A stretch of 64,000 bases of DNA from Bombyx mori (Eukaryota; Arthropoda; Insecta; Lepidoptera; Bombycidae): assembly GCF_030269925.1 (NCBI RefSeq), contig NC_085119.1, positions 16,589,001 through 16,653,000 on the forward strand, given 5' to 3'. Shown here one piece after another: positions 1 through 9,259 of this stretch (positions are counted from its first letter, which is position 1; each line of letters begins with the position of its first letter). A program made the translations under genes and the position numbers. The notes below the pieces were generated by a model, which made no database searches, was not told the origin of the DNA, and saw only the letters and a list, made by a program, of their open reading frames with translations.

Positions 1-578
1 ATTTATGCAATCTATACGACCAGTAACTCAGTGACGACTTGAAAAACGAGATTTAAGTTGTGGATATGTAATGACTATCCCACTCTTCGAGCCGAGATGC
101 ATGATTGTTTCTAGAAAATTAGTAATGATGGTACAAAATTTAAATAAGCACGTTTTTACGATGCATGATTGTGTATGGAGTTCGCAGTTTGCCTTATGAA
201 CTCCGATACCTGTTAATTGGACAGGCAAGAAATTAGTAAATTTTAACATTTTAAAATATTATCAAATACTACAGAAACTTCAACAGCATTCCTTTATCAG
301 CATCGTCAGACAATTATTTCTTTTTTTTTTTTATATTATACAACGAACAAAATCGATCAAAACCGCTCGCTCATGTTATAAATACATAACCTTAGAGGGT
401 ATTTCTTTTCGAAAGTAGAACGCGTCTTGAACGAAACATCTAACTAAAAACCTTTTCTCAGACTCGGTATTGACAAAACAGGCTGGTAGTTTTAAATATT
501 TCTCCTGATTTGCGGTTCGATATGTCTGTGATTAATGTGAGAGGTACTATGACTAAATAAGTCAGGACATAATTTATC
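1..578. other. AT-rich stretch, no gene seen
   Basis: I see no coding signature, RNA gene or recognisable repeat here. Short open frames exist but have biased, low-complexity composition and no protein family look. A poly-T run lies near 320. Confidence 0.5.
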
Positions 579-579
579 T

Positions 580-893
580 TCTCTTTTTTCCCTACCTATG
601 CTGATACCTTGAGAGGCTATTTCAGCTTCTCCTTGACGTGTAGGTGAGCTCACGGGGCTCAAACCAGGAGTGTTGCTAACACTTGCCCTAGCAAGAGCAG
701 TGCTTCGCAGAATCAATCACCGGATAGGGAATGCGACCCATTGAGCAGATCCGGCAAGAAACTCAGTTGGCTGTGTCTATGGATTAATTTACTCGTCGAG
801 CCCTTCATCGCAAGCGACGAGTTCGGCGAGGACGGCGACCGGTGCTTGAGGTACCTAAAAGCATCGTTAATGGATCGGGAGGATCCGTAATGA
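580..893 (-). repeat. Family B retro-repeat, copy 1
   Basis: A poly-T run followed by CTACCTATGCTGATA shows that the poly(A) 3' end lies at the low-coordinate side, so the element reads on the minus strand. Hallmarks in order are a GAGCTCACGGGGCTC block, a GCTTCGCAGAAT block, a GGATCxGxAxxGCGACCCA block, and a CTCGTCGAGCCCTTC segment near 793. The same blocks recur at least ten times in the window on both strands. This looks like the 3' end of a poly(A)-tailed non-LTR retrotransposon or a SINE using one. No coding part is retained, so the parent element is not identified. Confidence 0.75.
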
Positions 894-899
894 CGTGTT

Positions 900-1080
900 T
901 AGGGCGAGGCTATTCCAGCTACGCGTGGATGCGTAGATGAGCTCAAGGGCTCAACCTGAGGGAATTAGCTAACGGTAGTGCTAGTAAGAGCAGCGCTTCG
1001 CAGAATTTAGGACCGGATCGAAATCGCGGACCACTGAAAAGATCCGGCGAGAAACATAGTCAGCTGTGTATATGGAAGCT
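900..1080 (-). repeat. Family B retro-repeat, copy 2 (diverged)
   Basis: This is a second, more diverged copy of the same blocks (GAGCTCAAGGGCTC, GCTTCGCAGAAT, GATCCGGCGAGAAAC) directly behind copy 1 in the same orientation. It lacks a clear poly-T start, so it is either an internal duplicate or an older insertion into which copy 1 landed. Confidence 0.65.
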
Positions 1081-1084
1081 TGTC

Positions 1085-1427
1085 TAATTCTGTCATGAAA
1101 CAGGATTACGATGTGTGCCAAACGGAAAAGCATTGTGAAACTTGTCATTCTCGAATAGGTCGAATAGGTCGAGCGGGGCATTAAATATCTATGGATCAGA
1201 ATAACGAGCGGATATTTGTTATTTATATCACTATATGAGAAAATGTGTAGACGTCTTAACCTGTGCTTAGCGGAGGCCGTAGGAGTCACAACGCGAATGT
1301 CGCTTGAGACAAGGGGTCAAAGTCTTAATTTTATCAACCTCCAATATAAGTAGGACTCTGGCGGGTAGTACCTATCCGTTATCTGCATCTGCTACATCTC
1401 ACCAACATTCTCTTTAACAGATGTCAG
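1085..1427. other. Unassigned stretch with a 10-bp tandem duplication
   Basis: No gene is seen. A short direct duplication, GAATAGGTC repeated twice, lies near 1155. Open frames across it have no family signature. Confidence 0.4.
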
Positions 1428-1857
1428 TTTTTATTTATTGCTTAGATGGGTGGAGGTCACCAGGAGCTCACAGCCTACCTGGTGTTAAGTGGTTACTGGA
1501 GCTCATTAGACATCTACAACGTAAATGCGCCACCCACCTTGAGATATAAGTTCTAAGGTCTCAAGTATAGTTACAACGGCTGCTCCACCCTTCAAGCCGA
1601 AACGCATTACGGCAGAAATAGGCACGGCGGTGGTACTTAACCGTGCGGAATCACAAGAGGTCCTACCATCAGTAATTACGCAAATTATAATTTTGCGGGT
1701 TTGATTTTTATTACACGATATTATTCCTTCACCGTGGAAGTCAATCGTGAACATTTGTTAAGTAAAAATTGGTACCCGCTTGCGGGTTTCGAACACCGTT
1801 GCATCGCTAGATACGAATGCACCGGACGGCTTATCCTTTAGGCCACAACGACTTTCA
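1428..1857 (-). mobile_element. Bm1: Bm1-type SINE, essentially full length
   Basis: Read on the minus strand, the element begins near 1857 with a tRNA-like head: an A-box-like TGGCCTAAAGGATAAG and, about 50 bases on, a B-box-like GTTTCGAAACCC region. These are RNA polymerase III promoter boxes, and the spacing resembles an arginine-type tRNA. The body follows (GTGAGTCCGC-like, TTTCTGCCGT, AAACGCATTA on the plus strand) and ends in an A-rich tail at 1428-1440. The length of about 430 bp fits the known size of Bombyx Bm1. Several substitutions and small indels, such as an insert near 1460, mark it as an older copy. Confidence 0.9.
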
Positions 1858-1859
1858 AA

Positions 1860-2254
1860 ACAAAACTAGTTTGTCTACGTATAACGTAATTATATCTTCT
1901 TACTATACGATCTAGCACTTTCACACCTTTACGAGAAGCTGTCAGATTACTTGAACCGAAGAAGCTGTTATGACTCCAAATTAAGAGCTTAGATACAAGT
2001 GAACAAAGTGTGCGCGGTTTAAGCATTTTTACGGCGGTCGTAAAGCCGATATGCCTCCGTCGATTCGTTTATGAGGCTTTAAATAGGCTCCGAGCTGTAT
2101 TTTATTTACAAACGTTATATTTGATTGGCCATTGCATGAATTGTTTTCTGTTTTATCTTGATCAATACAAGAGGTGGGCTGTGAAAAACCAAGTTTGGGT
2201 CGTTTAGGAATGTTTCATCATCATAGTCTGTTACTGTTGGCACTGTTATTCTTG
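1860..2254. other. Unassigned stretch between inverted Bm1 copies
   Basis: No gene or repeat is recognised. Frames on both strands are short and shared across repeat-flank sequence, with no conserved protein look. Confidence 0.4.
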
Positions 2255-2256
2255 GA

Positions 2257-2492
2257 CGAATTGTGAGTCCGCACGGGTAGGTACCACCACCCCGCCTATT
2301 TCTGCCGTGATGTAGTAATGCGTTTCGGTTTGAAGGGTGGGCAGCCGTTGTAACTGTACTGAGACCTTAGAACTTATATCTCATGATGGGTGGCGCATTT
2401 CCGTTGTAGATTTCTATGGGCTCCAGTAACCACTTAACACCAGGTAGGCTGTGAGCTCGTCATCCCATCTGAGCAATAAAAAATAAAAAAGA
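2257..2492 (+). mobile_element. Bm1: Bm1-type SINE, head-less
   Basis: Starts at TTGTGAGTCCGCACGGGTAG and ends in GAGCAATAAAAAATAAAAAA. The tRNA-like head is missing, so this is a 5'-truncated copy of about 235 bp, the commonest form in this window. Confidence 0.9.
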
Positions 2493-2493
2493 A

Positions 2494-2800
2494 GCAGTCA
2501 TCATCATCATCATCAGCCTTTATCTGCCCACTGCTGGACATAGGCCTTCCCCAATGCCTTCCACACAATGCGGTCCTCCGCGTTCCGCATCCAACGCCTT
2601 CCCGCCGTGCGGACTAAGTCGTCAGTCCACCTGGTTTGAGGACGCCCCACGCTCCTTGTACCCATCCGTGGCCTCCATTCGAGGACTTACCTCCCCCACC
2701 TGGCGTCGCTGGCTCGACAGATGTGACCGGCCCATTGCCACTTCAGCCTGCTAGCTTTGAGAGCTATGTCGTCGACTTTGGATAGTCATAATGATATGGA
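2494..2800 (-). mobile_element. RTE-like LINE 3' end (RT C-terminus)
   Basis: On the minus strand the frame reads LKWQWAGHICRASDARWG, a stop, then RPQTRWTDDLVRTAG and AYVQQWADKG before tandem stops. This is the C-terminal block of the 'endonuclease-reverse transcriptase' proteins common in arthropod genomes. The 3' end runs into a GAT-type trinucleotide run (2494-2515), typical of RTE-like elements that end in simple repeats. An in-frame stop after DARWGR shows it is dead. Only about the last 90 codons remain, consistent with 5' truncation during target-primed reverse transcription. Confidence 0.8.
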
Positions 2801-2826
2801 ATCCTTGTTTATTATAGTCTTGACAG

Positions 2827-3108
2827 TTATTCTGTCATAATTCGCGAATTAAGGCACACACACTCGTTAAATGGAGTTTTGGTAAGGATTTTCACTTGAT
2901 CAGTCCAACGCATGGGGTTTCTTCCACGAGGTCTTTTAACATTGACCCTACCCTGAACAACAAGTTTCTCAACACACTCTGCTAGTCGTCGCGATACGTG
3001 CCCAAAATATCGGAGAATCCTGGTCTGCTTTATTGACGAGAACCTTTGAGAGATCTTAAGCTCCTTTAGTGATGCTAATGCGTCGATATTTAACACGCTG
3101 ACCGCCAT
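2827..3108 (-). pseudogene. LINE reverse transcriptase C-terminal fragment
   Basis: The minus-strand frame (93 codons) contains ILRYFGHVSRR, then LVVQGRVNVKRPRGRNPMRW and TDQVK. This matches the RT C-terminal pattern 'RxLxxxGHVxRR...GKxxGxRPRGRxxMRWTDQ' seen again at 23.5-23.8 kb, so the two are copies of one LINE family. It is open but lacks all catalytic RT motifs, so it is a 5'-truncated relic. It lies directly behind the RTE-like 3' end at 2.5-2.8 kb on the same strand, but the two tails differ, so I treat them as separate insertions. Confidence 0.7.
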
Positions 3109-3203
3109 GTAGGTTAGTGGTGCCCTAAGCGCGCACTGAAGTAATTATGTCGATCTCTATTACTAAGCGCTGATTGCCTAATCTTGCCTTCTTTTGTTTT
3201 TAA

Positions 3204-3636
3204 TCTATACTTCTATACTAATATTATAAAGAGGAAAGATTTGTTTGTTTGTTTGTATTGAATAGGCTCCGAAACTACTGAACTGATTTAAGAAAAATCT
3301 TTCACTGTTTGGAAGCTACCCTAATCCCGAGTGACATAGGCTATAATCTTTTTTGAAAAAAAATTAGGGATCCTTACTAAACCTCCAATAATGTAATCCA
3401 AGGTGTAAAAAATTACCTAAAATATTATTTATATCGCGTGCCCTGCGAAAACTATTTATTGATGATAGAATAAAATAATGAACTACGACTTTGTAGAAAA
3501 CATTATTATTTACAAAAAGATCGCGACAGCATATGTTATGCCGCAATAAGTGTTCTTTTATTTGAAAAAATAAAACAACGTCAAACAACGTCGTTGAATT
3601 TTTTGCTAAATAGGAGGAGCCGGAGCGGGCCGCTAG
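3204..3636 (+). mobile_element. Short Helitron-type (rolling-circle) element
   Basis: Begins around TCTATACTAATATTATAAAG and AGGAAAGATTTGTTTG with a TTTG run, and ends GGGCCGCTAG followed by T. A 5' TC and a 3' CTAG with no terminal inverted repeats, inserted between A and T, is the Helitron signature. The internal sequence about 'gaactgatttaagaaaa' resembles widespread insect non-autonomous Helitrons. No Rep/helicase coding is present; the open frame inside it is not a gene. The exact 5' end is uncertain by about 10 bp because the start motif is duplicated. Confidence 0.65.
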
Positions 3637-3825
3637 TATATTACGTTTTAGTATTTTAGGTCTCTAGAAATATATTCATTCTCAGTATCATCGAATTCAG
3701 AGTCAACTAGATGTTTCAGCACCTTGGTAAGAAGATCGAAAAGAGAGAAATCGACATAATTACTTGAGTGCGCCGCGTAGGGCACCGGTAACCTACAAGG
3801 CAGTCAACGTGTTAAGTCTGATACC

Positions 3826-4106
3826 GAACACACTCCCTATCGTTCTCGTCGAACCCGTCGCCTGCGACGAAGGGCTCGACGAGTAAATTAACCCTCAGAC
3901 ACAGAGACACAGCCCACTGAGTTTCTCGCCGGATCTTCTCAGTGGGTCGCTTTTCCGATCCGGTGGTAGATTCTGCGAAGCACGGCTCTTGTTAGGGTTC
4001 GTGTTAGGAACGTCGTCAGGTTTGAGCCCCGTGAGCTCACCTACTGGTTAAGGTTACGCTGATATCGCCTCTCAAGGCTCTCAGCTTAGGTAGGGAAAAA
4101 AAAATC
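3826..4106 (+). repeat. Family B retro-repeat, copy 3
   Basis: Plus-strand copy starting near TTCTCGTCGAACCCGTCG, passing through CTCAGTGGGTCGC and GATTCTGCGAAGCAC, and ending CAGCTTAGGTAGGG plus nine A's. It is one of the best-preserved copies and defines the poly(A) 3' end and orientation of the family. Confidence 0.8.
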
Positions 4107-4401
4107 CGTATTAGTTGTTAACCAGTTTTGTTCAGACTTACAACATCAGTGACTGCAACCTCAATTTGTATCATGTAGTAACGCGAGCCGATAAGAGACG
4201 TTAGAAATTCCATTGTCTCGGAACTTCAATTATTTTTTCTCTTTATTCTCCGTCGCAGTAACGATGTAATCGATGGCCGAACGGCGATCGCGCCTTTGTC
4301 GGACTGTTTGATGTTTTCAAGTGCTCTCGAAGGAACTGCATCTTACACCGTAGTGTAAGTTTTTTGATTATCATAATACATACATTATATATATACATAT
4401 A

Positions 4402-4613
4402 TCACTACATAGTGTAAAACAAAGTCGCTTTCTCTGTCCCTATATCCCTATGTATGCCTTAATCTTTAAAACTTCGGAACGGATTTTGATGCGTTTTTTT
4501 AATAGATAGAGTGATTGAAGAGGAAGGTTTATATGTGTAATAACATCCATTAAATAGTGGAGAAATCAATAATAAATTACAGTTTCCGAAGCGAAGCGAG
4601 GGCGGGTCGCTAG
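4402..4613 (+). mobile_element. Short Helitron-type element, second copy
   Basis: Starts TCACTACATAGTG after an A, contains AAAACAAAGTCGCTTTCTC and ACGGATTTTGATGCG, and ends GGCGGGTCGCTAG followed by T. This internal sequence is one I recognise from many arthropod genomes as a short non-autonomous Helitron. There are no inverted termini. It is about 212 bp and therefore deleted relative to longer relatives. Confidence 0.65.
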
Positions 4614-4621
4614 TATATGAT

Positions 4622-4875
4622 ATAAGCCGCTGAACATAACTTCTCGGGATCCTCCAAAAAGTCCACTGAAATAGTTTCAGTAAATTACCACAATTTTACA
4701 GGGATTGTATTTCATCCCATATCATCTCATTTCATTTCATGCCATGTTTCATATTAATAAACTTCATTTCATTTCGTAAAATCATTTTTATTTTATAAAA
4801 GTTTTCATTAATATTATAATAAATTAAAATAAGACATGACTTAAAGGTCTTTGTTACCAGGTACCATAAAAACCC
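4622..4875 (-). repeat. Dispersed repeat family D, copy 1
   Basis: The reverse complement of this stretch matches 14649-14835 over GACCTTTAAGTCATGTC, a TGGACTTTTTGGxAGGATCC block and the AT-rich middle. Copy 1 also carries a TTTCA-type pentanucleotide run (4715-4775). It sits directly behind the Helitron end and in front of an RT fragment. The nature of the element is unknown. Confidence 0.6.
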
Positions 4876-4896
4876 TTAAATAAAAGTATAATATAA

Positions 4897-5135
4897 TATG
4901 GACATGTGATGCGTAGAGAGAAGATGCATGTGACTAGGAGATGTATGGAAATGGTAGTGCAAGATAGAGGGGGAAGAGGTCGACCGAAGAAGACATGGAT
5001 GAAGTGTGGGAATGCCGATATAAGAGAGAGAGGAGTGAGTGTTGCGATGACGGCTGATAGAAGAGAATGTTAGAGAAAAATTAGCTGTGCCGACCCCACC
5101 TAGTGGGATAAGGTGGAGAAAAAAAATAATATAAT
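4897..5135 (+). mobile_element. LINE RT C-terminal relic
   Basis: The plus-strand frames read, with shifts, RGRGRPKKTWMKC, a segment with SVAMTADRREW, then CADPT near the end. This is the pattern at the end of RTE-like endonuclease-RT proteins. The tail turns into A-rich sequence at 5119. A second relic with the same CCGACCCCACCTAGTG block lies at 24.59-24.75 kb. Frameshifts make it non-functional. Confidence 0.65.
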
Positions 5136-5259
5136 ATATCGTATGATCATATGGGTGTATCAGCATGATTTGGTATAATTTTTTAATTGTCTGATAGCAA
5201 GTAGTAGTAGGCATGAATAGGCCGCTACCTCCTGCTGAGGACTCTCCAGAACTCACCAC

Positions 5260-5312
5260 TGCTTCTAGTAGAAATAGGCATGGTGGTGGTACCTACCCGT
5301 GCGCCCCTACGA
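5260..5312 (-). mobile_element. Bm1: Bm1 fragment
   Basis: The segment AGAAATAGGCATGGTGGTGG and CCTACCCGTGCG matches the 5' body of Bm1 read on the minus strand. Only about 50 bp survive. Confidence 0.6.
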
Positions 5313-5886
5313 TTAAGTGGGACATCAGCAAGGTCATTTGGTTGCTCTTTAGTTCATTGATTTACATATGATTTTAAATTTCGTTTTCAAGCAATGTCAT
5401 TTACTTGGTAATTAATTACATTACTCTGTTGCTATAATTTAATACGTTTTTGCTGGTGTTTACCGGAGGCTAATGAATTTATGTATTATATTTGTTAAAA
5501 ATTAGGTACGTATCGGCTAAAACATTATCTGTACCGTCACGTCTGAATTAGGAAGAAAACAATAATATCACTTCTAAAAATTTATATTTAAGCTCTACGG
5601 TGTGAATGTAACCAAATTTATGTTCCATATTTAGTTCAGATGGCTAGTGGGAGCACGGGTCTGTCTGTGTAACTGTTTTTTTTTCTAATTATCATTAAGA
5701 TGTTTCCGTTTTGGATGCAGCGTTTTTGCCACTTACGAACGTGAGAATCGTGCGTCCAGTGTAATTGAGACGATCGTAATTTAGGAAATTGTTTTTTTTT
5801 CAACATAATTAAAACAGATTAACCAAGAAACCTTCACCAGAAGTCCGAGCTAATGGGACACGTGGATTTGAGTATGGAAAGTTTTA
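5313..5886. other. Unassigned AT-rich stretch
   Basis: No coding or repeat signature is recognised. Confidence 0.4.
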
Positions 5887-5888
5887 CT

Positions 5889-6127
5889 CTTGTGAGTCCG
5901 CACGGGTAGGTACCAACACCCGCCTGTTTCTGCTGTGAAGCTGTAATGCGTTTCGGCTTAAAGGGTGGGGCAGCCGTGGTAACTAACTATACTTAGACCT
6001 TATAACTTACATCTCAAGATGGGTGGCGTATTTACGTTGTAAATGTCTATGGGCTCCAGTAACCACTTAACACCTAGTGGGCTGAGAACTCGTTCACCCG
6101 TCTCAGCATAAAAAAAAAAGAAAAAAA
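5889..6127 (+). mobile_element. Bm1: Bm1-type SINE, head-less
   Basis: Runs from TTGTGAGTCCGCACGGGTAG to a long A-rich tail at 6110-6127. It lacks the tRNA-like head. Confidence 0.9.
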
Positions 6128-6129
6128 GA

Positions 6130-6960
6130 TGTTAAGTATTAAAAAATCTCGAATTTCAAATCTGTGTTTCACTCAAGAAAACTTTGATAATTTAGTTAAT
6201 AAAAAAGCTCTCTTATGTATGTCTAAATTAGGCTATAATCCAAAATTACAAACGGGAAAGGCTTAATTTAAAACCTCACAAGTTTATAAAGTTCTCACAT
6301 TTCTAGAACAAAGAAAAAAGTAAGTCCAAAGAAACTATATCTAAAGAACTTTTATATCCAAAGAATATCCTGATATCTAGCTAGACTAGGCTTTAAGTTC
6401 AAAAGTCTTTTTATCGAAAACTTTACATAATGTGGTCTTTATGCGGCGAGAAAGTTTTGATTTTTTTTCTCTTCTAAATTGTAATTTAAGTACTTGAGAC
6501 CAAACGACATTAGTTTTAAAGTTTATTAAAATATCAAAAGCCATAGAAAGATAGTATGACCTTCTGGCTCTAACTCGTAGTCTGGGAGCTGTTGAATGTC
6601 ACTCAGCGCTTCTATCCAATTGAGTTTTTATTGTACAGAAGTGTATCAGCTAGTTTAAATAAAAATGGATTTATAATTGAATATGCAATTTCGAAAAGGG
6701 CATATCTCACAAATATAAAATATCTAATTAAATGGATATACTGACGTTTAAGATAATAATTCCAGTAATTTTCAATTTCTAATTAAGACTAAAATGTATC
6801 TCGAAAGTTAATATTTTAAATTTCACACTGCTTTAGAAAATAATCAGTATTTTCCATTTCCTGAACATTTTACATTTTCAGAGATGTGCCCTTTCCGAAA
6901 TTGCGTATTCAATTATTATTGTGTATATTTTATATAGGTAGTATTTGAAAATCCACACGA
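6130..6960. other. AT-rich stretch, no gene seen
   Basis: I see no protein family, RNA or known repeat. Direct similarity between TTCGAAAAGGGCATATCTCA (6692) and, inverted, the TGTGCCCTTTCCGAAATTGC segment near 6885 gives a weak inverted pair about 200 bp apart that could be the ends of a decayed DNA element. Confidence 0.35.
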
Positions 6961-7195
6961 CACGTGATCCCTATTACATAGTGAATTACCATCCGGCTTT
7001 GGAATGAGCTTCCCTCCACGGTGTTTCCCGAGCGCTATGACATGTCCTTCTTCAAACGAGGCTTGCGAACAGTACTTAACGGTAGGCAGCGGCTTGGTTC
7101 TGCCCCTGGCATTACTAACGTCCATGGGTGACGGTAACCACTCACCATGTGGGCCGTATGCTCGTCTGCCCAAAAGGGCAATAAATAAAAAAATA
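6940..7195 (+). mobile_element. Jockey/CR1-like LINE 3' end with RT C-terminus (family C)
   Basis: From 7000 the frame reads WNELPSTVFPERYDMSFFKR, followed by GLRTVLNGRQRLG and a TGA at 7129-7131. The 'WNxLPxxVFPxxYDxxxFK' pattern marks the end of the reverse transcriptase protein of many insect LINEs. The 3' UTR is only about 60 bp and ends GGGCAATAAATAAAAAAA. The frame closes upstream at 6982, so the copy is truncated or shifted. Its 3' UTR resembles the Bm1 tail, which matters for Bm1 mobilisation. A longer frame in another register over the same bases is a shadow. Confidence 0.75.
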
Positions 7196-7199
7196 TTTT

Positions 7200-7705
7200 T
7201 TTTAATGTGATTCGAGAAAGTGTTGTATTGAAGTGGGACTACTTATGTCTACGTATTATACATACATACATAATATGCCAATGGCGTGTCTGAGAGACTT
7301 TAGACTAATGTCATATCGAGCGCTGAAATTCTATTTAGTTTAAGCGACCTTTTTGCAACTTTACAAAGGACCCATTTAAAGTTTAAAACTTGGAAATAAT
7401 ATCATAACAAAAAAAAAGCTTCTTCAGCTATTTGAATAAGGTAAACTTAATTGAAGTACAATTAAAACATTGAATTGTTGATGCTAATACCAAATTAAAC
7501 GGACGGAGAGATAAATGTCGCGTATTTAGCGAAATGTCGCTTAAACCACGCTTAAGTCGCTTAGCCTTTAATCCCTCAATATTATCGTAAAGCTACAAAG
7601 CTAAGACCGATGACCTGAGGACTTAAAAGAAGAAGTCGAGACAACCTAAGCTCATTTTTGAAAAATCTGACTGTATGGTTTTCGCTTAGAATAGCACGAC
7701 CATCT
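7200..7705. other. Unassigned stretch
   Basis: No gene. The motif ATGTCGC/AAGTCGC occurs several times between 7515 and 7562 in an otherwise AT-rich sequence. No repeat family is recognised. Confidence 0.35.
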
Positions 7706-7708
7706 CTT

Positions 7709-7807
7709 CCTGTGAGTGTCTAAAAAGCAGTAATGCGTTTCGGTTTGAAGGGTGGGGCAGCCGTCGTAACTGTACTGAGACCTTAGAACTTATATCACAA
7801 GGGGGTG
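7709..7807 (+). mobile_element. Bm1: Bm1 5' part of a chimeric insertion
   Basis: AAGCAGTAATGCGTTTCGGT through to CAAGGGGGTGGCG is Bm1 body on the plus strand. It stops where Bm1 would continue into CATTTACG and switches to a family B-type tail. Confidence 0.75.
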
Positions 7808-8010
7808 GCGGATCTTCCCAGCGGGTCACGGTTCCGATCCAGTAGTAGATTCGTTCGCGACGCAGTTGCTCTTGTGTTGTTAGGTCTCCTTCGAAGGCCC
7901 TCGGGTAGCTGTTAGCAAATCCCACCCTTCCTGGCTGAACCTTTGCTCGCCCACCTGTCCTGGTGAAACTGGAAAGGCCTCCGGGCCACCAGTAATGCTT
8001 CAATCATAAA
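7808..8010 (+). repeat. Family B tail variant fused to Bm1
   Basis: GATCTTCCCAGCGGGTCACG then GTTCCGATCCAGTAGTAG match the family B core, after which the tail differs from the standard form: TCTCCTTCGAAGGCCC, CCTGGCTGAACCTTTGC, CTGGTGAAACTGGAAAGG. The same variant tail occurs at 61.06 kb and inverted at 13.7 kb. The element ends near AATCATAAAAATAATAG. It appears to have been inserted as one unit with the Bm1 5' part. Confidence 0.65.
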
Positions 8011-8104
8011 AATAATAGTAAAAGTTTCTGGTTAGTAATCGCAATGCGCTTGAATAATATTCAGAGAACGCTGCTGTTTGTTCTCCGGTAAGCCCCTTAA
8101 TCCC

Positions 8105-8338
8105 TTTTTTTATTGCTTAGATGGGTGGACGAGCTCACAGCCCACCTGGTGTGAAGTGGTTACCGGAGCCCATAGACATCTACAACATCGCCACCCAGTT
8201 TGCGATATGAGTACTATAGTCTCAGAATAGTTACAACGGCTGCACCACCTTTGAAACCGAAATACATTCACGGCAGAAATAGGCAGGGTGGTAGTACCTA
8301 ACCATGCGGACTCACAAGAGGTCCTACCACCAGGCGCT
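8105..8338 (-). mobile_element. Bm1: Bm1-type SINE, head-less
   Basis: Starts TTTTTTTATTGCTTAGATGG and ends AAGAGGTCCTACCACCAG. A small deletion affects the ACAACGTAAATGC segment (8190). Confidence 0.9.
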
Positions 8339-8944
8339 AGTGGTAGGGCCGCTTAAATAAATATACTAAGAGGTGAAGCAATTTCCCCGTTGTAGTAGTC
8401 TCTATAAGCTTAAATACCCCTTTATATCACTCTAGCTAAAAACATTCCCATCATTGAGATTTTAAGTTCCCAACCTATCAAATTCGATACAGGGAATAAC
8501 CCAATGCACATATCCAAGAACGTTTGAAATATCAATTCAAAAATAGATTAAAACAACATTTACAAATGGGCTCCCCACACGAGAGATAAGAGCCCGACCC
8601 GATCCTTAATGTCTGGTAATGTCTAAAGTCTAAAGTATTTAAAAAGGTTTTGTAGTGATAAGATTATTATAGAAATAGTTAAAATCTCTAAGGACAGCGC
8701 TTCGTTTGTTACGCGGTGAATGATGGATATTTGTGTGTTTAGATCAGCGTTGGGTCCGTGATTGTCTTGTTGTTTCGATACAGAAATGTGACTCGCGAAT
8801 CATTTTTAAATTTATTTCGTACTATATAATAAATACTAATAAATAAAATCAATTGTTATAAAACAGTATTACTACGTGTAATGCAGTAATGAATATTATT
8901 AAGTTGAGAAATCTATTTTGTAGTAAGACTACAGAAATCTTACT
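8339..8944. other. Unassigned stretch
   Basis: No gene or repeat is recognised. The composition is AT-rich. Confidence 0.35.
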
Positions 8945-9253
8945 TATTGCTTAGCTTACTTATTGCTTAAGTGGGGGGATGAGCTCACGGCCCACCTGAT
9001 GCTAAGTGGTTACCGGAGCCCATAGATATCTACAACATAAATGCCGTCATGAGGCCTCAGTTTTTACAATGTAACGGCAGCCCTACTCTTCAAACCGAAA
9101 CGCATTACTGCTTCACAGAAGAAATGGGCAGGGTGGTGGTACCTACCCGTGCGGACTCACAAGACGTCCTAAAGCCAGTAATTATGCACATTTGCACATT
9201 TTGTGGGTTTGATTTTTATTACCCGATGTTATTCCTTCACCGTGGAAGTCAAT
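8945..9253 (-). mobile_element. Bm1: Bm1-type SINE with extended 5' body
   Basis: Runs from TTGCTTAAGTGGGG to the TTCACCGTGGAAGTCAATC block that lies next to the tRNA-like head in full copies. The head itself is absent. A duplicated GCTTACTTATTGCTTA just before it may be part of the target site. Confidence 0.85.
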
Positions 9254-9259
9254 CTTTTT

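Noticed and set aside
4876..5259. 127-codon minus-strand frame, the longest in the window
   Set aside because: It lies antisense to an RT relic and a low-complexity flank, and is rich in H, S, T and L without any family pattern.
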